A DNA stretch of 64,000 bases from Paraburkholderia sp. BL9I2N2 (GCF_004339745.1 NZ_SMGP01000002.1:496001-560000); one strand, 5' to 3'; shown: positions 53,298 to 62,160, counted from the first letter of the stretch. The notes: generated by a model from the sequence alone, not told the origin. Numbers and translations are program-made.

Positions 53298-53855
53298 CTA
53301 CTCAGCGAACGGCAAGCTCTCCTGCCCCACCGCGCGCATGCCAAACACGTTCAGCGTCATTGCCACCAACGCGTAATAGCCGAGCAGGCCCACCAGGTTG
53401 ATCACCACCTGATGCCCGAAGCGTTCGACCGCCTTCGCATAGATCGCGTCCGAAACGCGCTTCGTGTCGTACAGCTCGCCCGCGAAGTCGTGAATCAACG
53501 CGTCGTCGGCGTCCGCGAAATCCGGGCGCTCTCCGTGGCGAATCGTTTCGGCGTCCGCTTCGGACACGCCGGCTTGCAGCGCGATCGGATAGTGGATGTA
53601 CCACTCCGCCTGCGCCTGCCAGCGCGCCGCGGTCACCAGGATCGCCAGCTCCGACAGGCGCAGCGGCAAACCCGTCCGATAGCGGCAGAACGCGCCCAGG
53701 CGCTGCGCCTGCTGAGCCAGTTCCGGGCTATGAATCCAGCCAAGGAACGGCCCGTTCAGATTGCCGCGCGGGCCGGACAGAATTTCGTCGAGCACCGTTC
53801 TCTGTTCGGGCGTGGCGTCGGACAGGTCGAAGTGAGGCAAACGCTCGGTCATCAT
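53298..53855 (-). CDS. carboxymuconolactone decarboxylase-like protein without the peroxidase cysteines
   Basis: Encodes 185 residues. CMD fold segments are clear (LRLSELAILVTAARWQAQAEWYIHYPIALQAGVSEADAETIRHG, then LVGLLGYYALVAMTLNVFG), but the AhpD Cys-x-x-Cys pair is replaced (EWYIHYP), so thiol peroxidase action is unlikely. The start is the first of two adjacent ATGs. It is the last gene of an operon with the aminotransferase and C45 hydrolase, 32 bp downstream of the former. Confidence 0.85.
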   Translation of the reverse strand: MMTERLPHFDLSDATPEQRTVLDEILSGPRGNLNGPFLGWIHSPELAQQAQRLGAFCRYRTGLPLRLSELAILVTAARWQAQAEWYIHYPIALQAGVSEADAETIRHGERPDFADADDALIHDFAGELYDTKRVSDAIYAKAVERFGHQVVINLVGLLGYYALVAMTLNVFGMRAVGQESLPFAE

Positions 53856-53887
53856 CGTTCTCGCAAGTCGTGGTGGTGTCGTAGGTC

Positions 53888-55219
53888 TCAGATGGTGGAC
53901 AACAGCGCGCCGCTAACCGCATCCGTGAACCGGCTGACGATTTCGTCGATGTCGCGCTCGGTGCAGATGAACGGCGGCGCCAGCAGCACATGATCGCCGA
54001 TCTGGCCGTCGACCGTGCCGCCCATGGGATACACCATCAAACCACGCGCGAACGCCTCGCGCCGGATTGCCGCGTGCAGCTTGCGGCCGGCGTCGAACGG
54101 CGTTTTGCTGGCGCGGTCCTTGACCAGTTCGACGCCGACGAACAGCCCGCGTCCGCGCACGTCGCCGATATGCGGATGTTGCGCGTAGTGCTCGCGCAGC
54201 CGGCCACGCAACTGTTCGCCGCGCGCCAGCACGTTGGGCAGCAGCTTGTCTTCCTCGATCACGCGTTGCACTTCGAGCGCCGCCGCGCAGGCGGTGGCGT
54301 GGCCGATGTAGGTATGGCCATGCTGAAAGAACCCCGAGCCGCCGACGATCGCCTGATAAATCCGCTCGCTCACGAGCGTCGCGCCGATCGGTTGATAGCC
54401 GGCGCCGAGCCCTTTGGCGATGGTCAGGATATCCGGCGCGACGCCGTCTTCCTCGCAGGCATACAGGTAGCCGGTGCGGCCCATGCCCGACATGATCTCG
54501 TCGAGAATCAGCAGGACGCCGTAGCGATCGCACACCGCGCGAATCTTGCGGAAGTACTCGCGCACCGGCGGCACGGCGCCGGCCGTCGCGCCGACCACGG
54601 TTTCCGCGACGAAGGCGGCGACCGTGTCCGCGCCGAGTTCCAGAATCTTCTGCTCCAGTTCGTCGGCGAGACGCTGCGCGAAGGCCTCTTCCGTTTCGTC
54701 GGCACGTTGCTCGCGGTACGCGTAACACGGACTCACGTGATGCGCTTCGATCAGGATCGGCAGGAACGGCTCGCGGCGCCACGCATTGCCGCCGATCGCC
54801 AGCGCGCCCAGCGTATTGCCGTGATAACTCTGGCGACGCGCGATGAAATGACGGCGCTGCGGCTCGCCCTTCTCAACGAAATACTGGCGCGCGAGTTTCA
54901 GCGCCGCCTCGATCGCCTCCGATCCGCCGGACACGAAGTACACATGTTCGAGCCCTTGCGGCGCGTTCGCCACCAGGCGGTCGGCGAGTTCTTCGGCGGG
55001 CGCGGTGGTGAAGAACGACGTGTGCGCGTACGGCAACTGCTGCGACTGCCGTTTGATCGCGTCGATCACGCGCTGGTTGCTATGGCCGAGACACGAGACG
55101 GCGGCGCCGCCGGACGCGTCGATATAGCGCTTGCCGGTGGAATCGATGATCTCGATGCCGTCGCCCGCGACGGCGACCGGCAGCGACTGTTTCGGCGAGC
55201 GATGAAAAACGGTGGTCAT
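53888..55219 (-). CDS. class III PLP aminotransferase (omega-aminotransferase type)
   Basis: Encodes 443 residues. AGGAA lies upstream of the ATG at 55219; the longer frame to 55246 is unlikely. Fold type I markers: DASGGAAVSCLGHSN, YFVSGGSEAIEAALKLARQY, RRQSYHGNTLGAL, Asp in LLILDEIMSGMGRTG, and the Schiff-base Lys in ILTIAKGLGAGYQPIGATLV. It moves an amino group from an omega-amino acid or amine to pyruvate or 2-oxoglutarate. Middle gene of the C45-aminotransferase-CMD operon, suggesting that an amine freed by the hydrolase is deaminated. Confidence 0.9.
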   Translation of the reverse strand: MTTVFHRSPKQSLPVAVAGDGIEIIDSTGKRYIDASGGAAVSCLGHSNQRVIDAIKRQSQQLPYAHTSFFTTAPAEELADRLVANAPQGLEHVYFVSGGSEAIEAALKLARQYFVEKGEPQRRHFIARRQSYHGNTLGALAIGGNAWRREPFLPILIEAHHVSPCYAYREQRADETEEAFAQRLADELEQKILELGADTVAAFVAETVVGATAGAVPPVREYFRKIRAVCDRYGVLLILDEIMSGMGRTGYLYACEEDGVAPDILTIAKGLGAGYQPIGATLVSERIYQAIVGGSGFFQHGHTYIGHATACAAALEVQRVIEEDKLLPNVLARGEQLRGRLREHYAQHPHIGDVRGRGLFVGVELVKDRASKTPFDAGRKLHAAIRREAFARGLMVYPMGGTVDGQIGDHVLLAPPFICTERDIDEIVSRFTDAVSGALLSTI

Positions 55220-55250
55220 GGTGTTCGGTTCCTGTGGTTTCGGCAAGCGC

Positions 55251-56312
55251 TTAGGCGCCGGCTTGTTCAGATGCCGCGCGGGCGATGAAGGTGTCGAATG
55301 CGCACTGCCCTTGCCGGTAGACTTTCATCGACACACCGGCAATGCCGATGTCGAAGAGCGCGGTGGCGAGCGTGTTTTCGTCGTCCGGATCGAGCGGATC
55401 GTCGCGGTAGATCGGCAAGCCCGAGGGCGCGCGATCGTGTAAGACGTCGAGCAAGGCGGCGGGTTGCAACGGGTGGGCTATCGCGGGCAACAAGGCCTCC
55501 ACGCGCAATTGACGGTCTCGCGAGGAATCCGTGACGATTTGCGCTTCGGCTTCGCAGCCGCGATGAATCATGTGGTTCGCGTGGCCGTAGAGGTGCGGCA
55601 CGGTTTGCACGGAACATCGCTGCGCGCTTGCTTCGACGCTGAAGATGCGCGCGTCGCCCGCACAGCCGAGCGTGTGATGAAAGCCGCTCGCGGCCGGCGT
55701 GTCGCGCAGAATGTGCAACGCTTCGTCGAGCGAAGCCGCATCGAGTACGGCACGCGCGAGGATCATGCGCGGCACGCCGGCAACGGGCGTGCGAATGCGC
55801 AAATTGTTGATCGCCTGCACGACGCCGGCGCGGCTCACGGCAAAGGTGTGCCCCGGCAGCGATCCGGGGTAATAGAAACTCACGAAGCCAGGCTTGCCGG
55901 CCGGCTGAACCTCGACCAGCGCGCAACGCTCGCGCAGAAACGGATCGCCGTCTTCGTTATGCGCGATGAAGCGCGTGTCGCCAACGACCGCCGCCAACGT
56001 GGTGCAACCGTCCGGCGCGTTGTGAATCAGTTCGCCGCGGCAGTTCCAGAGAAACACGTCTTCCCCCGGCCAGCCGAGGCCCGCCGCCATGCCGTCGAGC
56101 TCAGCGAGCAGCGCCGGGTAATGCGCCTGCGCCGCGTCGCGCAGTTCCTGCACGAACCGAGTGCCGCGCCAGCGCCGAACCGCCTGCCATGCGCCGCTCT
56201 GTTTCATGTAGTCGCCGAAAACCGGACGCGCGAACTCACCTAACTGGTAGCCGATGTCATACGGCTCGCCGCTCACCTGCAAAAGACTCAAACCCTGCTT
56301 CGACGCCACCAT
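55251..56312 (-). CDS. C45-family autoproteolytic acyltransferase/hydrolase
   Basis: Encodes 353 residues from the ATG at 56312 (the frame is open to 56378, over the promoter). Ntn-hydrolase pattern of the acyl-CoA:6-APA acyltransferase group: the self-cleavage site precedes Cys103 in APDGCTTLAAV, which becomes the N-terminal nucleophile; FIAHNEDGDPFL and GHTFAVSRAGVVQAINNL are family motifs. Enzymes of this kind split or exchange N-acyl amides. First gene of a three-gene operon, with a near-consensus promoter and an RpiR-type operator in front. Confidence 0.88.
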   Translation of the reverse strand: MVASKQGLSLLQVSGEPYDIGYQLGEFARPVFGDYMKQSGAWQAVRRWRGTRFVQELRDAAQAHYPALLAELDGMAAGLGWPGEDVFLWNCRGELIHNAPDGCTTLAAVVGDTRFIAHNEDGDPFLRERCALVEVQPAGKPGFVSFYYPGSLPGHTFAVSRAGVVQAINNLRIRTPVAGVPRMILARAVLDAASLDEALHILRDTPAASGFHHTLGCAGDARIFSVEASAQRCSVQTVPHLYGHANHMIHRGCEAEAQIVTDSSRDRQLRVEALLPAIAHPLQPAALLDVLHDRAPSGLPIYRDDPLDPDDENTLATALFDIGIAGVSMKVYRQGQCAFDTFIARAASEQAGA

Positions 56313-56339
56313 TCGCACCCATTCAACAATCGGTACGTA

Positions 56340-56369
56340 TTTATACGTTAAAACAACATTTGTTGTCAA
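56340..56369 (-). promoter_or_regulatory. sigma-70 promoter of the C45 operon
   Basis: On the minus strand TTGACA (56364-56369) and TATAAA (56340-56345) are 18 bp apart, close to full consensus, and 28 bp from the start codon. The operator at 56355-56368 covers the -35 box, so binding would block polymerase. Confidence 0.75.
56355..56368. promoter_or_regulatory. RpiR-type operator, site 1
   Basis: Minus-strand TGACAACAAATGTT, part of the palindrome ACAACATTTGTTGT (56353-56366). The identical 14-mer occurs upstream of the RpiR gene at 57328-57341. Confidence 0.72.
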
Positions 56370-56441
56370 ACAGCGCAACGCCGAACCAGATGGAGCGGAG
56401 CTGCGTCGCGCACGATCTCCGCTCGATTCAGACGGGAATGT

Positions 56442-57296
56442 TCAAGGCACGTACGCGCCCTTCGCGTGCAGCGACTGCTCGGCGATGGCGAGTTGTTCGA
56501 CCGCATCCGCGCCTTCCAGCGCAAGCAGATGCGCGACCAGCGACTCGGCCAACGCCGTAGCCGCCACCAGCGACGGAAAGAACGACGGACTCTCGTGTGA
56601 AAAGATCAGCACCTTGTCGGCGTTCAAGGCGATCGGCGATACAGCGCTGTCGGTGATGGCAATCAGCTTGCTGCCCTTTTCCAGCGCGGCTTCAGCTACG
56701 CGCGCGGCTTCCACCGAGTACGGCGCGAAGCTGATCACGATGGTGGCGCTGTCGCGCTCGATCGTGCGCAACTGCATTTCCAGCGTGCCGGCTTCACCGT
56801 TGAGCAAGGACACCGAGGAACGGAACAGCCGGTAACCGTACACGAGGCCGAATGCGACCGCGTAACAGGAGCGGAAGCCGGCCACGTGCACATGCGGCGC
56901 GCGCCGCAACAGACGCGCGGCTTCCACGATTACACGGCCGTTATGCGCGGCGGTGACCTCGAGATTGTGTTGTTGAGCGACGAGTAGATCGTTCGCCAGC
57001 GCGTCTTTCGATTTGACGAGCGAACGCGCGCGGCTCGTAAGCGGCTCGGGCCGCGTGCGCACGCGCGCGACGAACAGGTTGCGCAATTCGTTCCAACCGG
57101 GGAAACCGAGTTGCTGCGACAGGCGTACCAGCGAAGCCGGTTGCACCTGCGCCCGTTCCGCCACTTTGCGCATGGACGAGACCGCAACCTCGTCGGGATG
57201 GTCGAGCAGAAAACCCGCTCCCATCTGGAACTGCGGACTCAGTTCGGAAAAGCGCGCCCGGATCAGGGCGGCGAGCTGGTCGAAACTGTCTGGCAT
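56442..57296 (-). CDS. MurR/RpiR-family transcriptional regulator
   Basis: Encodes 284 residues from the ATG at 57296; the open frame reaches 58076 but overlaps the debranching-enzyme gene on the same strand. N-terminal HTH_6 (FLLDHPDEVAVSSMRKVAERAQVQPASLVRLSQQLGFPGWNELRNLF) and a C-terminal SIS domain at about 125-260 (VHVAGFRSCYAVAFGLVYGYRLF, ATIVISFAPYSVEAARVAEAALEKGSKLIAITDSAVSPIA). SIS domains normally bind sugar phosphates, but many RpiR proteins sense other ligands. Directly upstream of the C45 operon and sharing its operator. Confidence 0.9.
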   Translation of the reverse strand: MPDSFDQLAALIRARFSELSPQFQMGAGFLLDHPDEVAVSSMRKVAERAQVQPASLVRLSQQLGFPGWNELRNLFVARVRTRPEPLTSRARSLVKSKDALANDLLVAQQHNLEVTAAHNGRVIVEAARLLRRAPHVHVAGFRSCYAVAFGLVYGYRLFRSSVSLLNGEAGTLEMQLRTIERDSATIVISFAPYSVEAARVAEAALEKGSKLIAITDSAVSPIALNADKVLIFSHESPSFFPSLVAATALAESLVAHLLALEGADAVEQLAIAEQSLHAKGAYVP

Positions 57297-57327
57297 GCGG
57301 ATGTACCGGGCGAACGGTCGATAAGGA

Positions 57328-57341
57328 TGACAACAAATGTT
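57328..57341. promoter_or_regulatory. RpiR-type operator, site 2 (autoregulation)
   Basis: Plus-strand TGACAACAAATGTT, exact repeat of site 1. It lies 32 bp upstream of the regulator's start codon, in the 98-bp gap to the debranching-enzyme gene. Confidence 0.7.
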
Positions 57342-57394
57342 ACCACCCGGCACCTCGCATCCAACAGCAGTTCCAGCGTGCTTTCGACGCTTGT

Positions 57395-59668
57395 TTAAAG
57401 AAGCGCGACCACTCGCACGTCGCCCTGCTCCGCCGAGGCGACGACCTTGTCGCCGATGCGGCGGAACGTGATCGACACCGAGGCGTCGCCCACCCGCAAA
57501 TCGCCCACTTCGAGCCAGTCGATGCCTTCGGGCAGCATCGGCTGTTCGATCAGCACTTCGCGCCGCTCGGCGTCGATCGTGATGCCCAGACACGCTTCGA
57601 GCATCATGAACGGCGAACCCGCTGCCCACGCCTGCGGCAGACAGGCGACCGGATACGCGGTGGGCGGCTCGCCGCGCCGCCGTGGGAAGCCGCAGAAGAG
57701 TTCGGGCAGGCGCATGTCGAAATTGACCGCTGCCTGAAACAGCGCCTGCAAGAGCCGCACGGCCGCCGCCTTGCCGCCGTAACGAGACAGGCCGCGCGCG
57801 CAGAGCGCGTTGTCGTGCGGCCAGACCGAGCCGTTGTGATACGCCATGGGGTTGAAACGCGACTGGCTCGCGGCCAGCGTGCGCACGCCCCAGCCGGTGT
57901 GGAACAGCGTGGATTCGAGCGCGCGCACCACCGATTCGCCGCGCTCGCGTGAAGGCAAACCGAAGGCCAGCAAGTGGCCGGCGTTCGACGCCATCACACG
58001 GCACAGTTCGCCGTGGCCGTCGAGCGCGATGCCGTAGAAGCCGGCCTCTTTCATCCAGTACTTTTCTTCGACGCACTGACGGATTTTCTTCGCCCGCTCG
58101 CTGTATTGAGCCGCCGAGTCGTGCAAGCCGCGCAGCTTCGCGAAGTGAGCCATGGTGTCGAAGGCGGCGCTCGCATAGGCCTGCACTTCGACGAGCGCAA
58201 TCGGGCCGTCCGGGAAGCGGCCGTCGGCGTGAAAGACGGAATCATGGCTGTCTTTCCAGCCTTGATTCGCCAGACCGCCGTCAGATTCGCGCTGATAGTC
58301 CAGCAGGCCAAAGCGATTCTTGTCGCACACGCCCGCGACCCACTGCGCCGCGCGCTCTAGCGCCGGCCACAATTCGTCGATCAACGCGAGGTCGGCCGTG
58401 CGCGCTGCATAGGCGCCCGCCAGCACGATGAACAATGGCGTGGTGTCGACACCGCCGTAATAGAGCGCGAACGGCACTTCGCCGGTGGCGGCCATTTCGC
58501 CTTTGCGCATCTCATGCATGATCTTGCCGGGCGCGGCGTCGCGAAACGGCGAGTTCTCACGCGCCTGATGTTCGGCGAGAAAGCGCAGCACGCCCGCGGC
58601 CAACTGCGGCTGCAGCCACAGCGTCTGCAGCGACGTGATAACGGCGTCGCGGCCGAACGGCGTGGAGAACCACGGAATGCCGGCGTACGGATACGGGCCG
58701 GTCACGAGGTCCGTGGTCAGCAGGCCAAGATCGGCGAGCGAGCGGTCGATCCATGCATTGAAAAGCGGATTGCTGGAACGCACGCGCGCGGTGGCGCGGC
58801 GGCGCTCGCGCATCACGAGGTGAGCGTCGACGAGCGCGGCACGCACGGCAGCGCGGCCGACACGCGGGCGCTCCGCGTCGATCTGCGACAGGTGCGCTTC
58901 GCTCAACGCATGCGTGGGCTGCGAGACGCCGGCGCTGGGTTTGTCCGACTGCGCGACGACCTGCACCGACACCGACAGATAGATCGACACGCAGGCCTGG
59001 GCCGGCAGCTTGACGGTGTAGTCGGCGCGGTTGGCGAAAAGTTTGTCCGGTTCCGGCGAGAAAGCAATCTGCACATTGCGCGCCACGTCATCGAGGCCCA
59101 CATAGCCGAGCAGCACTTCCCGATTCTCGACGCGCGCCGGTTCGACACGGCCCTGCTTGTCGCGCTTCAGGCCGCGCACCTCGAACATGTCGCGGAAGTC
59201 GCTGGCGAACGAGATGGACAGCGGCACCACGGCGTCGCTCGTGCCGTAGTTGGTGAGTTCGATGGCTTCGTTGAGCACGGTGCCCGACAGCACCCGCACG
59301 CGCTCGACGTGGATCACGCCTTCGGGCGTGCTGTCGCCGCCGAGCGGCGGCAACGGACGGTTGGTCAGATGCGCGGTGAACGACGTGTTGTCGCTGCTGA
59401 CGCTGCCCGATAACAGCGACGGCGCGCGTCCGCCGAAGGTGAGGCGCAGTTGCGAGAGAACACGTGTGTCGTTGACGAACAGGCCGTCGTCGTGGCCGGT
59501 GATATCGCCGAGCGGATCGTTGACGATGAAGGTATCGCCCGACTTCAGCACGTGCTGAGTGGCGCTGGCGACATTGAGGTTTTCTGTCGGGATGAATACG
59601 CCGTCCGGCTCGGGTTCGCGGTGATCGATTCCGCCCGAAAGGCCGCCGAGGGCTTCTGGCTGCTGCAT
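57395..59668 (-). CDS. glycogen-debranching-like amylo-alpha-1,6-glucosidase
   Basis: Encodes 757 residues from the ATG at 59668, which has AGGAG eight bases upstream; a GTG at 59677 overlaps that site. The N-terminal beta domain (LKSGDTFIVNDPLGDITGHDDGLFVNDTRVLSQLRL) is the GDE-N type. The (alpha/alpha)6 barrel follows, with GIPWFSTPFGRDAVITSLQTLWLQP, ESDGGLANQGWKDSHDSVFHADG and FNPMAYHNGSVWPHDNAL carrying the acidic residues expected for catalysis. It removes alpha-1,6 branches in glycogen or related glucans. Monocistronic. Confidence 0.88.
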   Translation of the reverse strand: MQQPEALGGLSGGIDHREPEPDGVFIPTENLNVASATQHVLKSGDTFIVNDPLGDITGHDDGLFVNDTRVLSQLRLTFGGRAPSLLSGSVSSDNTSFTAHLTNRPLPPLGGDSTPEGVIHVERVRVLSGTVLNEAIELTNYGTSDAVVPLSISFASDFRDMFEVRGLKRDKQGRVEPARVENREVLLGYVGLDDVARNVQIAFSPEPDKLFANRADYTVKLPAQACVSIYLSVSVQVVAQSDKPSAGVSQPTHALSEAHLSQIDAERPRVGRAAVRAALVDAHLVMRERRRATARVRSSNPLFNAWIDRSLADLGLLTTDLVTGPYPYAGIPWFSTPFGRDAVITSLQTLWLQPQLAAGVLRFLAEHQARENSPFRDAAPGKIMHEMRKGEMAATGEVPFALYYGGVDTTPLFIVLAGAYAARTADLALIDELWPALERAAQWVAGVCDKNRFGLLDYQRESDGGLANQGWKDSHDSVFHADGRFPDGPIALVEVQAYASAAFDTMAHFAKLRGLHDSAAQYSERAKKIRQCVEEKYWMKEAGFYGIALDGHGELCRVMASNAGHLLAFGLPSRERGESVVRALESTLFHTGWGVRTLAASQSRFNPMAYHNGSVWPHDNALCARGLSRYGGKAAAVRLLQALFQAAVNFDMRLPELFCGFPRRRGEPPTAYPVACLPQAWAAGSPFMMLEACLGITIDAERREVLIEQPMLPEGIDWLEVGDLRVGDASVSITFRRIGDKVVASAEQGDVRVVALL

Positions 59669-59835
59669 CAGGGTCACTCCTATGGGTTCGCTGCTGCGTT
59701 CACGCTTTTGCGTTCGGTCTACATCCGGTTGCTAACTGAGTCGCTTCCGATTGTAGAGGGTCTGTCCGCGTCAGACGAACTTATCACAGAGGAGTTTCGG
59801 TTTTTTTTCAGTGGCACAGGACGTGCAGAGCCATG

Positions 59836-59864
59836 GCGCGGCGCTCCTCGTGAGAGCGCCGCGC
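59836..59864 (-). terminator. 11-bp hairpin downstream of gltA
   Basis: GCGCGGCGCTC and GAGCGCCGCGC pair across seven bases, 31 bp past the gltA stop. Read leftwards no T-run follows, so it may be rho-assisted. The gap 59669-59894 holds nothing else certain. Confidence 0.55.
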
Positions 59865-59894
59865 GGGCGTCGGGCGGGTGGCCGCCGCGACGCT

Positions 59895-61193
59895 TTAGCG
59901 CTTCGCCAGCGGCGCGGCTTCGCGTTGCGATTCGCCGACGAAAAGCTGACGCGGACGACCGATCTTCTGTTCCGGATCGGCGATCATTTCGTTCCACTGC
60001 GCAATCCAGCCGACCGTGCGCGCCATCGCGAAGATACACGTGAACATGGCCGTCGGAATGCCCAGCGCGCGCTGCACGATACCCGAGTAGAAGTCGACGT
60101 TCGGGTACAGCTTGCGCGACACGAAGTAGTCATCTTCCAGCGCGATTTTTTCGAGCGCCATGGCGAGCTTGAACAGCGGGTCGTCGTGCAGACCCAACTC
60201 TTCCAGCACTTCGTGGCAGGTTTCGCGCATCAGCTTCGCACGCGGGTCGTAGTTCTTGTAGACGCGGTGGCCGAAGCCCATCAGCTTTACGCCGGAATCC
60301 TTGTCCTTCACCTTCGCGATGAACTCGGGGATGTTGTCGACCGAGCCGATTTCTTCCAGCATGTTCAGCGCCGCTTCATTCGCGCCGCCATGCGCCGGGC
60401 CCCACAGACACGCGATCCCTGCTGCAATACACGCGAACGGATTCGCACCCGACGAGCCGGCGAGACGCACGGTCGAGGTCGATGCATTCTGCTCGTGGTC
60501 CGCATGCAGGATCAGGATACGGTCCAGTGCCCGCACCAGCACGTCGTTGACCTTGTACTCTTCGGCCGGGTTCGCGAACATCATGCGCATGAAATTCGCG
60601 CTGTACGACAGGTCGTTCTTCGGAAAAACGAACGGCTGACCCACGGTGTACTTGTACGCCATGGCCACCAGCGTCGGCAGCTTCGCGATCATGCGGATCG
60701 CGGAGATTTCACGGTGCAGCGGATTATTGATGTCGAGCGAGTCGTGATAGAACGCAGACAGCGCGCCGACCGCGGCGACCAGAATCGCCATCGGGTGCGC
60801 GTCGCGACGGAAGCCGCGGAAGAAGAAATGCATCTGGTCGTGCACCATCGTATGCTGCGTGACGGTCTTGACGAACTCTTCCTTCTGCTTCGCATCCGGC
60901 AATTCGCCCTTCAGCAGCAGGTAGCAGGTTTCGAGGAAGTCGGCGTTCTGCGCCAGATTGTCGATCGGGTAACCGCGGTACAGCAGCTCGCCTTTGTCGC
61001 CGTCGATATAGGTAATTTCGGAGTTGCATGCCGCCGTGGACATGAAACCCGGGTCATACGTGAACTTGCCGGTCTGGCCATACAGCTTGCGGATATCGAT
61101 CACATCCGGTCCGAGCGTGCCCTGATAAATCGGCAGATCAATGGTTTGGTCGCTGTCGGAAAAGCTCAGCGTTGCGTGTGTCTTCGAGTTCAT
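59895..61193 (-). CDS. gltA: type II citrate synthase
   Basis: Encodes 432 residues. AAAGGAA precedes the ATG. Catalytic residues: His in LWGPAHGGANEAAL, His in MGFGHRVYKNYDPRA, Asp in LYPNVDFYSGIVQRALG. N-terminal LPIYQGTLGPDVIDIRKLY is the hexameric Gram-negative form, normally inhibited by NADH. It joins acetyl-CoA and oxaloacetate. The usual Burkholderia partners sdhCDAB/sdhE are not present on either side, so it may be a second copy. Confidence 0.95.
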   Translation of the reverse strand: MNSKTHATLSFSDSDQTIDLPIYQGTLGPDVIDIRKLYGQTGKFTYDPGFMSTAACNSEITYIDGDKGELLYRGYPIDNLAQNADFLETCYLLLKGELPDAKQKEEFVKTVTQHTMVHDQMHFFFRGFRRDAHPMAILVAAVGALSAFYHDSLDINNPLHREISAIRMIAKLPTLVAMAYKYTVGQPFVFPKNDLSYSANFMRMMFANPAEEYKVNDVLVRALDRILILHADHEQNASTSTVRLAGSSGANPFACIAAGIACLWGPAHGGANEAALNMLEEIGSVDNIPEFIAKVKDKDSGVKLMGFGHRVYKNYDPRAKLMRETCHEVLEELGLHDDPLFKLAMALEKIALEDDYFVSRKLYPNVDFYSGIVQRALGIPTAMFTCIFAMARTVGWIAQWNEMIADPEQKIGRPRQLFVGESQREAAPLAKR

Positions 61194-61479
61194 CTACACG
61201 TTCCTTTTACTTTCACATCGCACACGTGCCGGCATGCTCGATCGTCAAAGGCGCTTTGGCATGCTCAGGCTCCGCTTGGCATTTTAAGGTCCAGCGGCCC
61301 TCGAATTGCGATGATTGACCGCAACAATGCATCTCGGCTGGCGCAACATTCGTTGCCGGCGTTTCCTCTTACAAGGCTTGACGTCGCCGGGAAACTCGCA
61401 ACGGCGCGGCGCGAGCAAACCGGCTGCGCGGCGCCTGCACGCACTGCCAGCTAAATGAAAGTTGAGCGCTTATTGCAAC

Positions 61480-61599
61480 AATGTTTTGCGGCAGTCAGGC
61501 TGCGGAGGCGCGAGTGCATCTGCGATACTGCACTCGTGTTTTGCTTCCCCTGCGAACACATCGCTGTGTTTGGCCCGCCGTTCTACGGCGGGCCTTTTT
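61480..61599 (+). ncRNA. candidate small RNA or structured 5' leader
   Basis: Three consecutive hairpins in about 90 bases: CGAGTGCA/TGCACTCG (61511-61536), AACACA/TGTGTT (61555-61570) and a GC-rich terminator with five T residues (61572-61599). Between the first two is an unpaired C/U-rich stretch (TTTTGCTTCCCCTGC) suited to pairing with ribosome sites. No coding sequence fits. The 5' end is a guess. It could be a free RNA or an attenuator of the gene starting at 61628. The gap 61194-61627 also contains the leftward gltA promoter, not located. Confidence 0.5.
61572..61599 (+). terminator. intrinsic terminator ahead of the 61628 gene
   Basis: GGCCCGCCG and CGGCGGGCC form a perfect 9-bp stem with loop TTCTA and a five-T tail. 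It is only 28 bp upstream of a start codon on the same strand, with nothing coding before it. Confidence 0.85.
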
Positions 61600-61627
61600 A
61601 ATCAGCCAAAAGAACAGGAACGACCAC

Positions 61628-62029
61628 ATGAACGCCTCTCTCGAAACGCTGTTTCCGGATCACGTCCACACCGACGAGAACATCGTCACCGCGCTGAATC
61701 ACCAGGACATCGTCGTCGCGTTGTCGGCGGCGCTGAAGACGCAGGACGTGGCGGTGTTGCACATGCTCTACCCGCGCACCGACGCGCGCACGCATCGCAG
61801 CCTCGATACGCTCGTGAACGTGTTGCACGGTCACGGCCTGCATGAAGTCGCGGATCTGATCGCGCAGGAAGCGCACTATCTGCTGTTCAAAGATCCCGTG
61901 AAAGCGTGGAAAGCCTTCCACGAAATTCGCAACGACTCACTCGCGATCGGCGTGCATCTCTACTATCACGGGCTTGTGGGCGAAGCGGCGGAACGCGCGC
62001 TCGATAAAGACGCGCATCGCAAGGCATGA
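61628..62029 (+). CDS. conserved-looking hypothetical protein, 133 residues
   Basis: AGGAA is seven bases before the ATG at 61628. The sequence is soluble and mostly helical (ENIVTALNHQDIVVALSAALKTQDVAVLHMLYPRTDARTHRSLDTLVNVLHGHGLHEVADLIAQEAHYLLFKDPVKAWKAFHEIRNDSLAIGVHLYYHGLVGEAAERAL) with many His. No signal peptide and no family recognised. The frame is open to 61481, but that part covers the hairpins and terminator and is not coding. Confidence 0.72.
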   Translation: MNASLETLFPDHVHTDENIVTALNHQDIVVALSAALKTQDVAVLHMLYPRTDARTHRSLDTLVNVLHGHGLHEVADLIAQEAHYLLFKDPVKAWKAFHEIRNDSLAIGVHLYYHGLVGEAAERALDKDAHRKA

Positions 62030-62160
62030 GGTCGAGCGTTTGATGCGTCGCCGGGGTCGAGCCAGCCCGCGGATCATCGCCGCGAGCGCGAGCCACCCGG
62101 CAACGCGTCGTCGTGCATTGATTGCACGTTTATTACGCGTTCATTGCGCTCATTGGTCGT

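Noticed and set aside
59812..59827. sigma-54-like TGGCACAGGACGTGCA on the plus strand
   Set aside because: Spacing fits, but TTGC is GTGC and both flanking genes read leftwards, so no gene could use it. It serves as a reminder that single matches occur by chance.
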